This document shows positions 8,598-17,193 of a DNA stretch of 64,000 nt, piece after piece; the stretch's first letter is position 1; each line of letters opens with the position of its first letter. Made by a program: the position numbers and the translations under genes. The stretch is taken from positions 91,272-155,271 of the forward strand of contig NZ_BSEV01000010.1 in the NCBI RefSeq assembly GCF_027922005.1, written 5' to 3'. The notes under the pieces are model-generated. The model was not told the DNA's origin, ran no database searches, and saw only the letters and a program-made list of their open reading frames with translations. Origin of the DNA: Streptosporangium carneum (GTDB lineage Bacteria > Actinomycetota > Actinomycetes > Streptosporangiales > Streptosporangiaceae).

Positions 8598-8795
8598 CTA
8601 CTCCTTCGGGATGAACTCAAGCATCTCGCGGGGAATCTCGACGATAGCCTCGCCCAGGCCGAGGTTGACGGCATCGCCGAGCGCTTGGGGGTCGAGGACG
8701 AGCTTCCCCTGGATGGCCACCGTGCCGTTGGAGGTCTCGTAGGCGGCAGGACAGTCACCGTTCTCGGAGGACGTACCGAGGAACCGCAGGCGCAT
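8598..8795 (-). CDS. Small protein of HTH/DUF6879 operon
   Basis: A ~65-residue protein, MRLRFLGTSSENGDCPAAYE…, with a Gly-x-Cys-Pro motif and a C-terminal EAIVEIPREMLEF. Short proteins of this type commonly precede HTH-DUF6879 pairs in Streptosporangiales. The start at 8795 gives a 9-base spacing from AAAGG; another ATG at 8801 would be only 3 bases from it. The stop is 5 bases before the DUF6879 start, so the three genes form one operon. Confidence 0.7.
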   Translation of the reverse strand: MRLRFLGTSSENGDCPAAYETSNGTVAIQGKLVLDPQALGDAVNLGLGEAIVEIPREMLEFIPKE

Positions 8796-8801
8796 GAGCA
8801 T

Positions 8802-9436
8802 GATCCTTTCGAGCGATTGCCAAGGATTGCGAGCAACACCGACTCTGAACGACACAACGAGCGCCGTCAACGCTCCGTACAGGCTTTGAAGCCAACCACT
8901 CCCAGTAGGAAAGCTTCAGCCCCCACCCGTCCTCAGAGAAGAGACCTCTAGGCCGCTCCATCCTCCGGCAAGGACATCGGTGACGACAGCTCATCAATCT
9001 TGTTGGTGAGAGCGAAGCATCCATGTCCGAAGGCATGCTCATCACCGACCTCGCCGCGCTCGCCCTGTTGGACATGCCTGGCTGTGAGACGGTGACCGAG
9101 ACCTTGTGGCGATGTCTACAACGCAGTGGCCTGGAGCGCCCCAGTGCGCTTCTACGGAGGGCACGACGTGCATCTTCGACGGGTCGCTCCACCAGTCGGC
9201 GAGTACGCGCTTGGCCTGGCTAGTGACAGCGAACAGGTTGAGGACATCCCGAACTGAGGTCCAGAAAATCGCCATGGCCGCCCGAAGGGATGGGAGTGCT
9301 CGCTTGGATTGAGCCGCTCCTCATCCGAAGTGCGCGGTGGTGCCGGTATTTCTGGACTTAGCGGCCATCTGCCGATAGTTGCCGAATCCTGCCGCAAACC
9401 TCTACGCTCGCGCCAGAGATCTTGGTGAGGAGACCC
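8802..9436. other. Gene-poor stretch, possible decayed coding remnant
   Basis: No convincing gene. A broken plus-strand frame at about 9023-9258 reads protein-like in two pieces (MSEGMLITDLAALALLDMPG…, then after a frame change DVYNAVAWSAPVRFYGGHD…) with a stop between them, suggesting a decayed gene. The 5' part carries the promoter side of the minus-strand operon; the 3' part would carry the promoter of the restriction locus. Confidence 0.3.
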
Positions 9437-10165
9437 TTGACGGACACCGTCTGGATGAACTGGCAGAACGACCAACTGGGGGCTCGCATCCGTGTGGCCC
9501 TCTGGCTCCACAACGAGATTGGTGAGGGCAATCGGTTCAACAAGCAACAGCTGCGGCAGGCAATCCCGGATGTAGAGCAGGTCGACCGCCGCATGCGGGA
9601 TCTCCGTCCTGCCGGCTGGATCATCAGGACCTACCGGGACATGGCCAACCTCAGTCCGGACGAACTGCTTCTAGAGAAAATTGGAGCACACATCTGGGAG
9701 CCGGGGCAGCGATCCGCTGGGCTGCGCGCGATCAGCAGCAAACTCCGGCGGGAGGTCTTGGAGCGGGATCACCATCGGTGCGTGCGCTGCGGGATCAGTG
9801 CGGGCGAGCCGTACCCGGACGACCCCAGCAGCAGCGCCCGGCTCACGCTTGGACATGTCACACCACACAAGCACGGGTCCGCCGCACATCTCGAAAACCT
9901 CATCACCGAGTGCGCACGCTGTAACGAGGCGGTGAAGCATCTGACAGGTGTCCAGTTCTCCGCAGAACAGGTCTGGGACCGGATCCAAGAGCTTCCAAAG
10001 AGAGAGAAGCAGAAGCTACTGGCCTGGATGGCTGCAGATCGTCGGCTCATGCTGGAGACAGAACAGGTCTGGGCGCTATACCGGCAGCTCCCTGCCATAC
10101 ATCGGGAGGCTCTTAACAAGAGGCTTGGAACAGTTCTGGGCACGGGCGATGGGAGCGCAAGTTGA
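9437..10165 (+). CDS. HNH endonuclease
   Basis: About 242 residues. The C-terminal half holds the HNH fold: RREVLERDHHRCVRCGIS (first CxxC), LTLGHVTPHKHGS (catalytic His region), NLITECARCNEAVKH (second CxxC, structural Asn). The N-terminal part looks like a small winged-helix domain (RIRVALWLHNEIGEGNRFNKQQLRQAIP… RMRDLRPAGWIIRT). TTG at 9437 is preferred because GGTGAGGAG lies just upstream; the frame is open a further 15 bases. Its TGA overlaps the TTG of the NaeI gene, so the two are co-translated. It could be a modification-dependent nuclease or an accessory to the restriction enzyme. Confidence 0.85.
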   Translation: MTDTVWMNWQNDQLGARIRVALWLHNEIGEGNRFNKQQLRQAIPDVEQVDRRMRDLRPAGWIIRTYRDMANLSPDELLLEKIGAHIWEPGQRSAGLRAISSKLRREVLERDHHRCVRCGISAGEPYPDDPSSSARLTLGHVTPHKHGSAAHLENLITECARCNEAVKHLTGVQFSAEQVWDRIQELPKREKQKLLAWMAADRRLMLETEQVWALYRQLPAIHREALNKRLGTVLGTGDGSAS

Positions 10166-11133
10166 GCGTTGGCGAAATGGCCCCCGATTCAGCGCTTGAA
10201 GCAGTCTTCACCCGCCTCATGGCCCTCGACGAGGACGGCGCCAGGACGGGGAAAGCGATCAGGCGGACCTTCGACATGCTCTTGGACGGCCAGCACACTG
10301 GACGCTTCCGCTGGGAGCAGCTGCACAAGACCGAGAAGACACATTGCGGCACTCTGGTCGAGATCAACTTGCAGCGAGAGTTTGAGTTTTCCGACGGAGA
10401 GGTTCTCGACTATTCCATTGAAGGCGTCGAGGTGGACTGCAAGTACTCACAGGATATTGGAGAATGGATGATCCCCCCGGAGGCGGAGGGGCATCTACTC
10501 TTGGGCCTGTGGGGTAATGACCAGCTCGGACGATGGTCAGCAGGCCTTGTTCGAGCCCATCCAGACATGCTGACATCAAAGAAGGGAAATCGCGATCGTA
10601 AACGACGCCTGACAAAGGAGGGCAAAGGCACCATTCGCTGGCTGTTCCAGAACGCTCCCCTTCCCGAGAATGTCCTGCTCCGCATGCCAAAGGAAGATGT
10701 TGCTGCCATCTTCAGCTGTGGGCCGACCGGCCACAAATGCGAACGCCATGGGAGCAAGCGCGTAGACGAACTCTTCCGCAGGGCGCAGGGTCGGCTAGTC
10801 GGCCGAACCGCCGTCGCCACCGTGGCGCAGCAAGAAGACTATATGAAGCGTGTCCGAGGAAACGGCGGTGCGCGCTCTAACCTCAAGCCTGAAGGCATCG
10901 TCATCTTCGGCCAGTACGACAGTCACAGAGCGCTTGCCCGCCAGCTTGGAGTTCCAGTTCCTGGCAGTGGTGAGTCGATCAGCGTAAGGCTAGCCCAGCG
11001 TCACGCTCTACATGGAAACCTCCCGTATATCCATCTCGAAGGCAAGGAGTGGGTGGTGGCAAGGCCCGACGATCCAGTAGAGCCCGCCCCCATGCTCCCT
11101 GACACAAAAAAGTCCTCCACGGAGGACGAGTAG
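10162..11133 (+). CDS. NaeI-type (type IIE) restriction endonuclease
   Basis: The 323-residue protein follows NaeI closely through both domains. The catalytic residues known for NaeI (E70, D86, D95, K97) appear here as E67, D83, D92 and K94 (EINLQREF, LDYSIEGVEVDCKYS). The Endo core continues through WMIPPEAEGHL and the second, effector-DNA-binding Topo domain through VDELFRRAQGRLVGRTAVATVAQQEDYMKRVRGNGG. The ligase-like segment TFDMLLDGQHTG has Leu40 where NaeI has Leu43; NaeI becomes a topoisomerase when that Leu is Lys, so this protein should be a nuclease. NaeI cuts GCCGGC and needs two sites. The TTG start overlaps the HNH stop. Confidence 0.93.
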   Translation: MSVGEMAPDSALEAVFTRLMALDEDGARTGKAIRRTFDMLLDGQHTGRFRWEQLHKTEKTHCGTLVEINLQREFEFSDGEVLDYSIEGVEVDCKYSQDIGEWMIPPEAEGHLLLGLWGNDQLGRWSAGLVRAHPDMLTSKKGNRDRKRRLTKEGKGTIRWLFQNAPLPENVLLRMPKEDVAAIFSCGPTGHKCERHGSKRVDELFRRAQGRLVGRTAVATVAQQEDYMKRVRGNGGARSNLKPEGIVIFGQYDSHRALARQLGVPVPGSGESISVRLAQRHALHGNLPYIHLEGKEWVVARPDDPVEPAPMLPDTKKSSTEDE

Positions 11134-11194
11134 TGCGCTAAAGCGTGTTCGGCGAATCCCCTCAGGAGCTCGCATCTCATACCCCCCGCTTGCT

Positions 11195-11232
11195 CATAGG
11201 GGCTGGACCGCACATGCGGTCCGGCCCCTATG
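11195..11232. terminator. Large hairpin after the NaeI gene
   Basis: Two 18-base arms (CATAGGGGCTGGACCGCA and its complement with one G·T-compatible difference) around a 2-base centre. It lies 62 bases behind the restriction gene stop. There is no T-run, but stem strength suggests a terminator. Confidence 0.7.
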
Positions 11233-11538
11233 GCGTTCCTGTCTCATATTGGCTTGACTTTGCCGCTTCTTTACGTACTGTTGACCATGACGTAGGAGCA
11301 TGCGTCACTCTGCAACCCCGGACAGGCGCCGACCTGAACGGGTATAGGAGAGGCCCGGGAAAGCGCCGTAGAGCGCTGAGGCCGACCCAGCGGAGTGGAG
11401 ATGTGTCTCCAACGCTCCCTGCTTGCGGGCCAGACCTGCGAGATAGGGAAGCGAGGGCCGGTTCGGCGTCTCCGGTTCCCGCGTGTTTGCTCCGCGGGAG
11501 AGGTTCCTGCGGCGTTGGGAGCCGAGGAGGCAACCACA
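11233..11538. other. Promoter/leader region of the 657-residue gene
   Basis: Non-coding by inspection. Frames here are arginine- and proline-rich shadows. The gene at 11539 has its own ribosome site (GAGGAGG), so a promoter is expected within this stretch; no clear -35/-10 pair was identified. Confidence 0.3.
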
Positions 11539-13512
11539 GTGTCATCGAACATCACGTCTCCAAGTCCGGACGCGCTTTCCAAGCCGATCAGGCTGGTCCC
11601 GCCCATCCCTGACTCGGCAGACCACCGGGCCCTTCGTGCCGCTCTGAAGAAGCACGGTATGAGTGATCGTGCCGCCGGCGCCATTTCCACGATCTGGACC
11701 AACCCCAAGGCGGTCTTGCCCCAGGTCAGCAATCCGCAGCGGCGGAGGATCCCCGGCGCGTACCAGCTGGTAATCTCGGGCGAGGTGTACACGGCGAGGC
11801 TGGTGCCGGACCCGTACAACCCACGTAACGCTGACCTGGTCCAGTTCGCGCTGGCGGAGACCAAAGATGCCCCTCCTGCCGCGCTCGCGGCCGCGACCGA
11901 ACATGGCGTCGGCGAGATGGCGGTCCACGTCGCGAGCCCTGAGGAGCTCACCAGGCAGCTCAGGTGGGCCATTCAGACGACGCGTAACCGCAACACCCCC
12001 AACCCCAGTATTGCGGAGCAGGGGATCATGGATCCCCCGATCGGTGTGGCAACGACGTTCTTCTTCGAGGAGGACGAGGCTATGCCGATGACCTATCCCG
12101 TGGTGAGGGAAGGCTCCTCCCGTGTCAGCCACGGTCACTGGCATCTCAATGTCAGCGCCAATGAGGTGCTCCATCAGCTGCCGCGCAGCGCAAGCAGCAT
12201 GGAAAGCCACATCACCAGGCTCAACAGTTACGCCGACAAGCCTGTCGATGAGATCGAGCCAACGGAACAGGCGGCAGTGCGGTGCGCCGTCACCGAGTTC
12301 GAGCTGATCATCGGAGTGGAGCCCGACGTCCCTGGAGCGGTTGACCTGTCTCAGGCGATCAAAGCGAGGGTCGCCCAGGACCACCTCAACCCGAAGACTC
12401 GGTGGACTACGGAGTCTAAGAACACCTCACTCGCCGAGGAGTGCCTACTTTCCGCGCGGAAAGCGGACGTCCTCGGGTCTGATAATGAGGCGATGTGGCT
12501 TGGAGGCTACCTGACACGCGACGACGCTTCCCGGCTCAAGATTCCACCGTACGGGGACGATCGGGCTGCATGGATCATCCACATGTTCACCACGAACGAG
12601 AAGACGACGCACGACGCGATCCGAGCACCGATCGCCCTTGTACTGACAAGTGACGAGGATGCTCCTTCCCGTAGGCGGGCAGTCCGTGTGGAAGGGAACA
12701 CCAAGCTGCCCCTGGGCATCGAAGTGATCGCCCGCGAACTGCACGGTGCTCCCCTCTTCCCGGAGGCGAAGGTCACCCAGTTCCGCAAGCTGCTCAAAGA
12801 AGCGCTGCCCCGTAACCTCAGCACTCGTGGACTCTGGAAGCGGACCAAGCGGACTCCTGAGGCTCTGTTCGAAGCCGCGTTCAAGGAACTATCCGACGGC
12901 TTTCCCGGTGGCCCCGCCGGAACCGAACTGTGGGTACGAGCCGCCTACGTGCTCTGCAAGCACGGAATGATCGGCGGACCGCGTCACGACCAGGGTCCTG
13001 AGGGTGACCGGCGTCCTGCTGGTGAGGTCCTTGAGGCTCTGCTAAAGACGGAGGCTGGGCTCCGGCATCTGCGGCAGGTCTTGGAGGACGACCGCGTCGG
13101 CCTGCGGCCCCGGCGGGTTAATGATCAGGGGCAGCCCCTGAAGACCGCTGCGGGCGCCGACGTTGTGATCAGCAACAACTTCCTGCGTGACAAGCTCGCC
13201 CCTAAGGACGGAGTGGCAGAGGATTCGATCCTGCCGGAGGATGGGGCCCGCAAGCGCTTCAGCGCGGCCATGGAGACCGTGCAGAAAAGCGTCCGTCAGC
13301 TGGATGACAGCATGCGGAACCTCGCAGGCATCTACATGCCGGGCGACGCGATTCCTCTGGTGGAACAGACCGGTAAGCCAGACATCCTGCTCCTCCGAGA
13401 AGATCTCAAAAAGCTGGAGGACACCGCTGACGGCTGGCTGATCGCGGTCATGGAGGCCCAGAACGGAAACTCAGACTATGAGGACGACCTGTCTGAGGAG
13501 GAGACCAACTGA
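11539..13512 (+). CDS. Uncharacterised 657-residue protein with ParB-like motif
   Basis: GTG at 11539 has GAGGAGG eight bases upstream; the frame is open earlier but low-quality. Near residue 80-100 is GEVYTARLVPDPYNPR, which resembles the ParB/Srx motif (NPxNPR) used by ParB-like CTPases and Dnd-type proteins. Other parts are not recognised: a SHGHWHLNVSANEVLHQLPR segment, a GGYLTRDDASRL block, and a charged, coiled-coil-like C-terminus ending in an acidic tail (DYEDDLSEEETN). It lies between the restriction enzyme and the methyltransferase of a NaeI-type locus and overlaps the next gene by one base, so it is probably part of the same defence unit. No enzymatic role can be assigned. Confidence 0.8.
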   Translation: MSSNITSPSPDALSKPIRLVPPIPDSADHRALRAALKKHGMSDRAAGAISTIWTNPKAVLPQVSNPQRRRIPGAYQLVISGEVYTARLVPDPYNPRNADLVQFALAETKDAPPAALAAATEHGVGEMAVHVASPEELTRQLRWAIQTTRNRNTPNPSIAEQGIMDPPIGVATTFFFEEDEAMPMTYPVVREGSSRVSHGHWHLNVSANEVLHQLPRSASSMESHITRLNSYADKPVDEIEPTEQAAVRCAVTEFELIIGVEPDVPGAVDLSQAIKARVAQDHLNPKTRWTTESKNTSLAEECLLSARKADVLGSDNEAMWLGGYLTRDDASRLKIPPYGDDRAAWIIHMFTTNEKTTHDAIRAPIALVLTSDEDAPSRRRAVRVEGNTKLPLGIEVIARELHGAPLFPEAKVTQFRKLLKEALPRNLSTRGLWKRTKRTPEALFEAAFKELSDGFPGGPAGTELWVRAAYVLCKHGMIGGPRHDQGPEGDRRPAGEVLEALLKTEAGLRHLRQVLEDDRVGLRPRRVNDQGQPLKTAAGADVVISNNFLRDKLAPKDGVAEDSILPEDGARKRFSAAMETVQKSVRQLDDSMRNLAGIYMPGDAIPLVEQTGKPDILLLREDLKKLEDTADGWLIAVMEAQNGNSDYEDDLSEEETN

Positions 13513-13877
13513 TGAAGCGCATGGTGTACATGGCCCTCACCGACCTCGCTGGGAGGCGCCTGCTTCACAGGATGCCCCTACCAATGCGACCGCTTCCGGA
13601 ACAGCTGCCGGACCTGTCGTGTGCTGTCTACGCAGTCGAGGACGAGAACGGCAAGGTCTGCTATGTCGGGTCTGTCTACCGGCCAGCCGATCCACATGGT
13701 CTCGCCAGCCATATCGGCGAGTATCTGCGAGAAGACCCGCGGACGAGCAAGTGGAGCAGGATCTACGTCCTGCCCCTCCAGCCGAGTACCTCTGAGGTGG
13801 AGGTACGGCGTTTTGGCGGCAAGGTCGCTGGATGGCTCCTGCCGTATGACCGGGAGCGCTGGCCTCAGGCCAGTTAA
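13512..13877 (+). CDS. GIY-YIG-like small protein
   Basis: A 121-residue protein whose core CAVYAVEDENGKVCYVGSVYR resembles the GIY-YIG nuclease motif (VYxx…YVG), followed by HIGEYLRED and KWSRIYVLPL in the right order. The GIY-YIG fold cleaves DNA; the small size means a minimal domain. The usual catalytic Arg and Glu cannot be placed with certainty (EVEVRRFGG is a candidate). ATG shares a base with the stop of the preceding gene (TGATG), so the two are coupled. Confidence 0.55.
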   Translation: MKRMVYMALTDLAGRRLLHRMPLPMRPLPEQLPDLSCAVYAVEDENGKVCYVGSVYRPADPHGLASHIGEYLREDPRTSKWSRIYVLPLQPSTSEVEVRRFGGKVAGWLLPYDRERWPQAS

Positions 13878-13898
13878 GTCCTGATCCTGGATAAGCCG

Positions 13899-13931
13899 GA
13901 GGGGGTGAGCCGAGATGCGGTTCACCCCCTC
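13899..13931 (+). terminator. Rho-independent-like terminator
   Basis: Arms GAGGGGGTGAGCCG and CGGTTCACCCCCTC (14 bases each, one G·T pair) around AGATG, with TAATTTTTTC about ten bases beyond. It ends the ParB-like/GIY-YIG operon. Confidence 0.85.
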
Positions 13932-14389
13932 TATGTATCCTAATTTTTTCGCGTTGTTTGGGTGCTCTTTCAGTTGACCGCCTGACTCCCAGAGCAGATC
14001 GTCCACCTGCTCAGCGCCCCTCTGCCGGATGATGTCAGTAACATGTTGGTACTCGCGACCATGCCCATAGCGGGCTATTCACGATGGACAGCGGTTCACT
14101 TGGGACTTCTTGATCAAGAGGACCGTTACTGCAGCATACTGGGTGTTGTGCGGCCGTCTGTCTCAAAGCCCCAGTCGGCTTCAGTGAGTCGGCTTAATTG
14201 GTGATGTCGAAACCCGGCGCCTAGGGCTTGGTCGTGCCAGATACGTGCCTAAATCTGGGCTGTCGTCGAACTGATCCATATGTTTCCACTGTTCAATGGG
14301 CACGCGAGGAGTCTGTGAGGCTTCGGTCACGTCCACGCTGACGGTGTATAAGCTAACCTTCGCGTGATCCTGTTTCTACAGGTTAATTG
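13932..14389. other. Intergenic stretch, lower GC
   Basis: No gene seen. The composition is less GC-rich than its surroundings and codon-like periodicity is absent. It precedes two IS remnants and probably results from insertion and decay inside the restriction-modification locus. Confidence 0.3.
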
Positions 14390-14640
14390 GTGAGTTTCTG
14401 TGGGATGGGGTTGCGTGTCGGTGTGTCGCCGACGAGGACACACGTCCGGCACTTGGCCAGGATGTCCAACCCCATGTAACGGTGGCCCTCGGTCCACTCA
14501 TCGGTCTGCTCGGCCAAAACCGTACCAACGAGCTGGATGATCGCGGCCCGGCCGGGAAGATCCTGACCACGTCGGTGCGGCGGCGGATCTCCTTGTTTAA
14601 CCGCTCCTGAGGGTTGTTGGACCAGATCTGACACTATTGG
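14390..14640 (-). pseudogene. IS256-family transposase C-terminal remnant
   Basis: On the minus strand the sequence reads IWSNNPQERLNKEIRRRTD, then VVRIFP, and after a frame change GRAAIIQLVG and VLAEQTDEWTEGHRYMG. This is the hallmark C-terminus of Mutator/IS256 transposases. Only about 80 residues remain, with a frameshift at the FP-GRAA junction, so it is dead. No terminal repeats are visible. Confidence 0.85.
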
Positions 14641-14653
14641 CAAATTCCGATGG

Positions 14654-14860
14654 TTAGGCCGCGGTCGCGGTTGGGAGCTTTTCGAGGTGATGGCGGCGGC
14701 TAAGAGCCAGAGGGAGGCCGGTGAGCCAGGCGTCGACACGGACGAAGTTGGTTGCGGCTGCTGCCAGGACGCGCTGTAGATGGGGCTTGGCTAAGCCGAG
14801 GTAACGGGATCTGCGCAACTGGAAGCCGCGCACTGCCTGCGGGATGCTCAAGCGCCACAT
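14654..14860 (-). pseudogene. IS1182/IS5-like transposase C-terminal remnant
   Basis: The minus strand reads RGFQLRRSRYLGLAKPHLQRV then LAAAATNFVRVDAWLTG, matching the C-terminal signature of DDE transposases of the IS1182/IS5 type (RRxRYxGLAKxxLxHxLxAxAxNxxRxxAW). The rest is absent. It abuts the IS256 remnant, suggesting nested or successive insertions. Confidence 0.8.
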
Positions 14861-14936
14861 CCATGAACACAACCCGACTCGTACGCCTCCCGCAGCAAGA
14901 TCATATATTCTTTACTGTCGGTACGATGCTGAATGC

Positions 14937-15473
14937 TCACTCCTGGTTGCTAGGTTGTCGGCTGGTCACGCTAGTCTCGCTCGCATGTTCGGTATCGGGC
15001 TTCACCGCTGCAACCACCGCCGCTACGGCCGCGGGAAGCGGTTCATGCTCCCAAAGCCGGACCACACGCCAGCCAGCGGCCTCGAGGGCAGAGTTGACGA
15101 GTTGGTCGCGCTCCATGTTTCGGCGAAGCTTGGGTGCCCAGTACCACTCGTTCGTGGTGGGTTGTCGGCCATGTTCCGGGCAGACATGCCAGAAGCAGCC
15201 ATCGATGAAGATCGCGACCTTCTTGGCTGTGAAGACAATATCTGGACGGACCTTCACCTCAGCAACATCCAACCGGAGGTCCTTCCGGTAGCGCAAACCC
15301 AAGCGGTGCAGCGCCCTACGCAGGGCAACCTCAGGCTTGGTGTCGGAGCGCCGGTTGGCCTGCATGTTCCGGGATCGGCCCTCGTTGAGCGGCGCCGGAT
15401 AAATCCCTTGCTCGTGGGCCTGCTTCCTGGCTTGGACTCTCTTGTTCTCTCCCACACTCGTTCCATTGGGCAT
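14937..15473 (-). CDS. vsr: Very short patch repair (Vsr) endonuclease
   Basis: A 178-residue protein with Vsr features: RSRNMQANRRSDTKPEVALR, LGLRYRKDLRLDV, VRPDIVFTAKKVAIFIDGCF, FWHVCPEHGRQP, WYWAPKLRRNMERDQ, and WRVVRLWEHE. Vsr nicks 5' of T in T:G mismatches made when 5-methylcytosine deaminates, and accompanies C5-methyltransferases. The gene is divergent from the C5-methyltransferase at 15551 with ~77 bases between the starts, so they share a promoter region. The start at 15473 is open to doubt because no strong ribosome site is visible. Metal and catalytic residues appear intact (D in RPDIVF, H in FWH). Confidence 0.92.
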   Translation of the reverse strand: MPNGTSVGENKRVQARKQAHEQGIYPAPLNEGRSRNMQANRRSDTKPEVALRRALHRLGLRYRKDLRLDVAEVKVRPDIVFTAKKVAIFIDGCFWHVCPEHGRQPTTNEWYWAPKLRRNMERDQLVNSALEAAGWRVVRLWEHEPLPAAVAAVVAAVKPDTEHASETSVTSRQPSNQE

Positions 15474-15550
15474 GCGACTGACAATCTTCTACGCGAAGAT
15501 ACAACTGCCCAGTGGTCCACTGCCTCATCCGGACTACGCAAGGGGTCCCA

Positions 15551-16999
15551 GTGACCGAAAAGCAGCTTTGCATCATCGACACCCACGCTGGGGCCAACGA
15601 GCAGCTCCTCGAGCCGGAGAGCGCAAAGTTGGAGCGTGAGCTCACTGGGGCCGCTGGGTCAACACCGCCTACGTCAGAGCGCGTGGACGAACTCAAGGTC
15701 GTCGAGATCTGCGCCGGCGCGGGAGGGCAGTCACTCGGGCTGGAACGCGCAGGCTTTCGGCATCTGCTTGCCGTCGAACTCGACAGGCAGGCCGCCGAGA
15801 CGCTCCGTCACAACCTCGTCAAAGTGCTCAAATACGACGAGGAGGAAGCCATCGACACTGTCAGAATTGGTGACGTTGCTGACCCGGAGGTCTGGAACCC
15901 AGACGAATATTGCGACGTCGACCTGCTTGCTGGAGGCGTGCCATGCCCCCCCTTCAGTATCGCGGGCAAGCAACTGGGCGCCACCGACGAGCGGGACTTG
16001 TTCGCATGGGCCGTGGAGCTGTGTGGCCGGATCAAGCCAAAGGCGCTCCTGCTTGAGAACGTCAAGGGTCTGAGCGGCAGCCGGTTCACAGCATATCGGC
16101 AGCGAGTACTCGACCGGTTGAAGGAGTATGGCTACATAGCCGAGTGGAAGTTGTTGCAAGCGGATCACTATGGAGTTTCACAGCTCCGACCTCGGTTTGT
16201 GCTGGTCGCCCTCAGGCCTGAGTACGCGGAATACTTCGAGTGGCCCAAGCGGTGTACGGAGGAGCCGCCCTCAGTTGGTGAGCTACTCAGGGACCTGATG
16301 GCCTTGGGTGATTGGCCTGAGGAAAAGCTGGACGAATGGGTCCAGCAGGCGAACAAGATAGCCCCAACCATCGTCGGGGGCTCCAAGAGACACGGCGGTG
16401 CTGATCTCGGTCCCACGCGCGCCAAGGCTGCATGGGAGGCGATGGGAGTCGACGCCAAGGGGGTAGCGGACGGGCCACCCGGACCGAATAACCCGAGGGT
16501 AAAGGGCGTCAAGCATCCGATGCTGACCGTAGAGATGGTCGCGCGGATCCAGGGTTGGTACGGCAGGGAGTTTGAGAAGTGGGAGTTCCGCGGCGGCAAG
16601 ACCTCCAAGTATCGGCAGATCGGCAATGCTTTCCCACCCCCGATCGCGAAGGCACTCGGCGTAGCGATTAGAAAAGCTCTACTGAAAGAGGGCAACCGGC
16701 AGATTTTGGTGGAAAACACCAATGTTGTGCTGGATCCCGTCTACAAGGTTCTGCTGAGCAGCGGCCGACCATTGACGGTTGAGCAGATCGTTGAGCGGCT
16801 AGCTGATACGAATGAGCCAATGGATCAACCAGATGTCGAGCGGCACCTGAACCACCTCGGCCATGACTTCGAGCTACTGTCGGTTCAACGGTCCAACGGT
16901 GATGTCGCGTACAGTCTTGGTGAGTTCAAGGCGTTTATTGGGCAGGAAAATCATCAGCGACATGGCCTGTTCAGCAAGCACAGAGCGAAGATCAGCTGA
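15551..16999 (+). CDS. DNA (cytosine-5-)-methyltransferase, cognate of NaeI-type enzyme
   Basis: Start GTG at 15551. C5-methyltransferase motifs in order: I (VVEICAGAGGQSLGLERAGF, residues ~50-69), IV with catalytic Cys132 (GGVPCPPFS), VI (LLENVKG, ~168), VIII (SQLRPRFVLVAL), and after the target-recognition region, X (GNAFPPPIAKALG). After motif X there is a ~100-residue extension that looks like a winged-helix segment (VYKVLLSSGRPLTVEQIVERLAD). The neighbouring restriction enzyme is of the NaeI type, so the target is probably GCCGGC (inference). Restriction and methyltransferase genes are separated by IS debris and a divergent vsr, so their expression is not simply coupled. Confidence 0.93.
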   Translation: MTEKQLCIIDTHAGANEQLLEPESAKLERELTGAAGSTPPTSERVDELKVVEICAGAGGQSLGLERAGFRHLLAVELDRQAAETLRHNLVKVLKYDEEEAIDTVRIGDVADPEVWNPDEYCDVDLLAGGVPCPPFSIAGKQLGATDERDLFAWAVELCGRIKPKALLLENVKGLSGSRFTAYRQRVLDRLKEYGYIAEWKLLQADHYGVSQLRPRFVLVALRPEYAEYFEWPKRCTEEPPSVGELLRDLMALGDWPEEKLDEWVQQANKIAPTIVGGSKRHGGADLGPTRAKAAWEAMGVDAKGVADGPPGPNNPRVKGVKHPMLTVEMVARIQGWYGREFEKWEFRGGKTSKYRQIGNAFPPPIAKALGVAIRKALLKEGNRQILVENTNVVLDPVYKVLLSSGRPLTVEQIVERLADTNEPMDQPDVERHLNHLGHDFELLSVQRSNGDVAYSLGEFKAFIGQENHQRHGLFSKHRAKIS

Positions 17000-17193
17000 C
17001 ATAGTGGCCTGATGCTGTAGCTCACTGGGGTGCTCAACATTTTTTAGACAAGTAGGCACATAACCCGACAGAGACTTACGAACCCCACCACGCTCGGTAG
17101 CTGGGTCAACATGGAGTTGCACCAATCCGATGGACAGTAATCAGCCTTGGTGTCGGCTGATTACTCCAAAGCAGACGACAGCAATACCGAACA

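Noticed and set aside
9023..9258. Possible gene between DUF6879 operon and HNH gene
   Set aside because: Protein-like pieces occur in two frames with stops between; reported only as a possible remnant.
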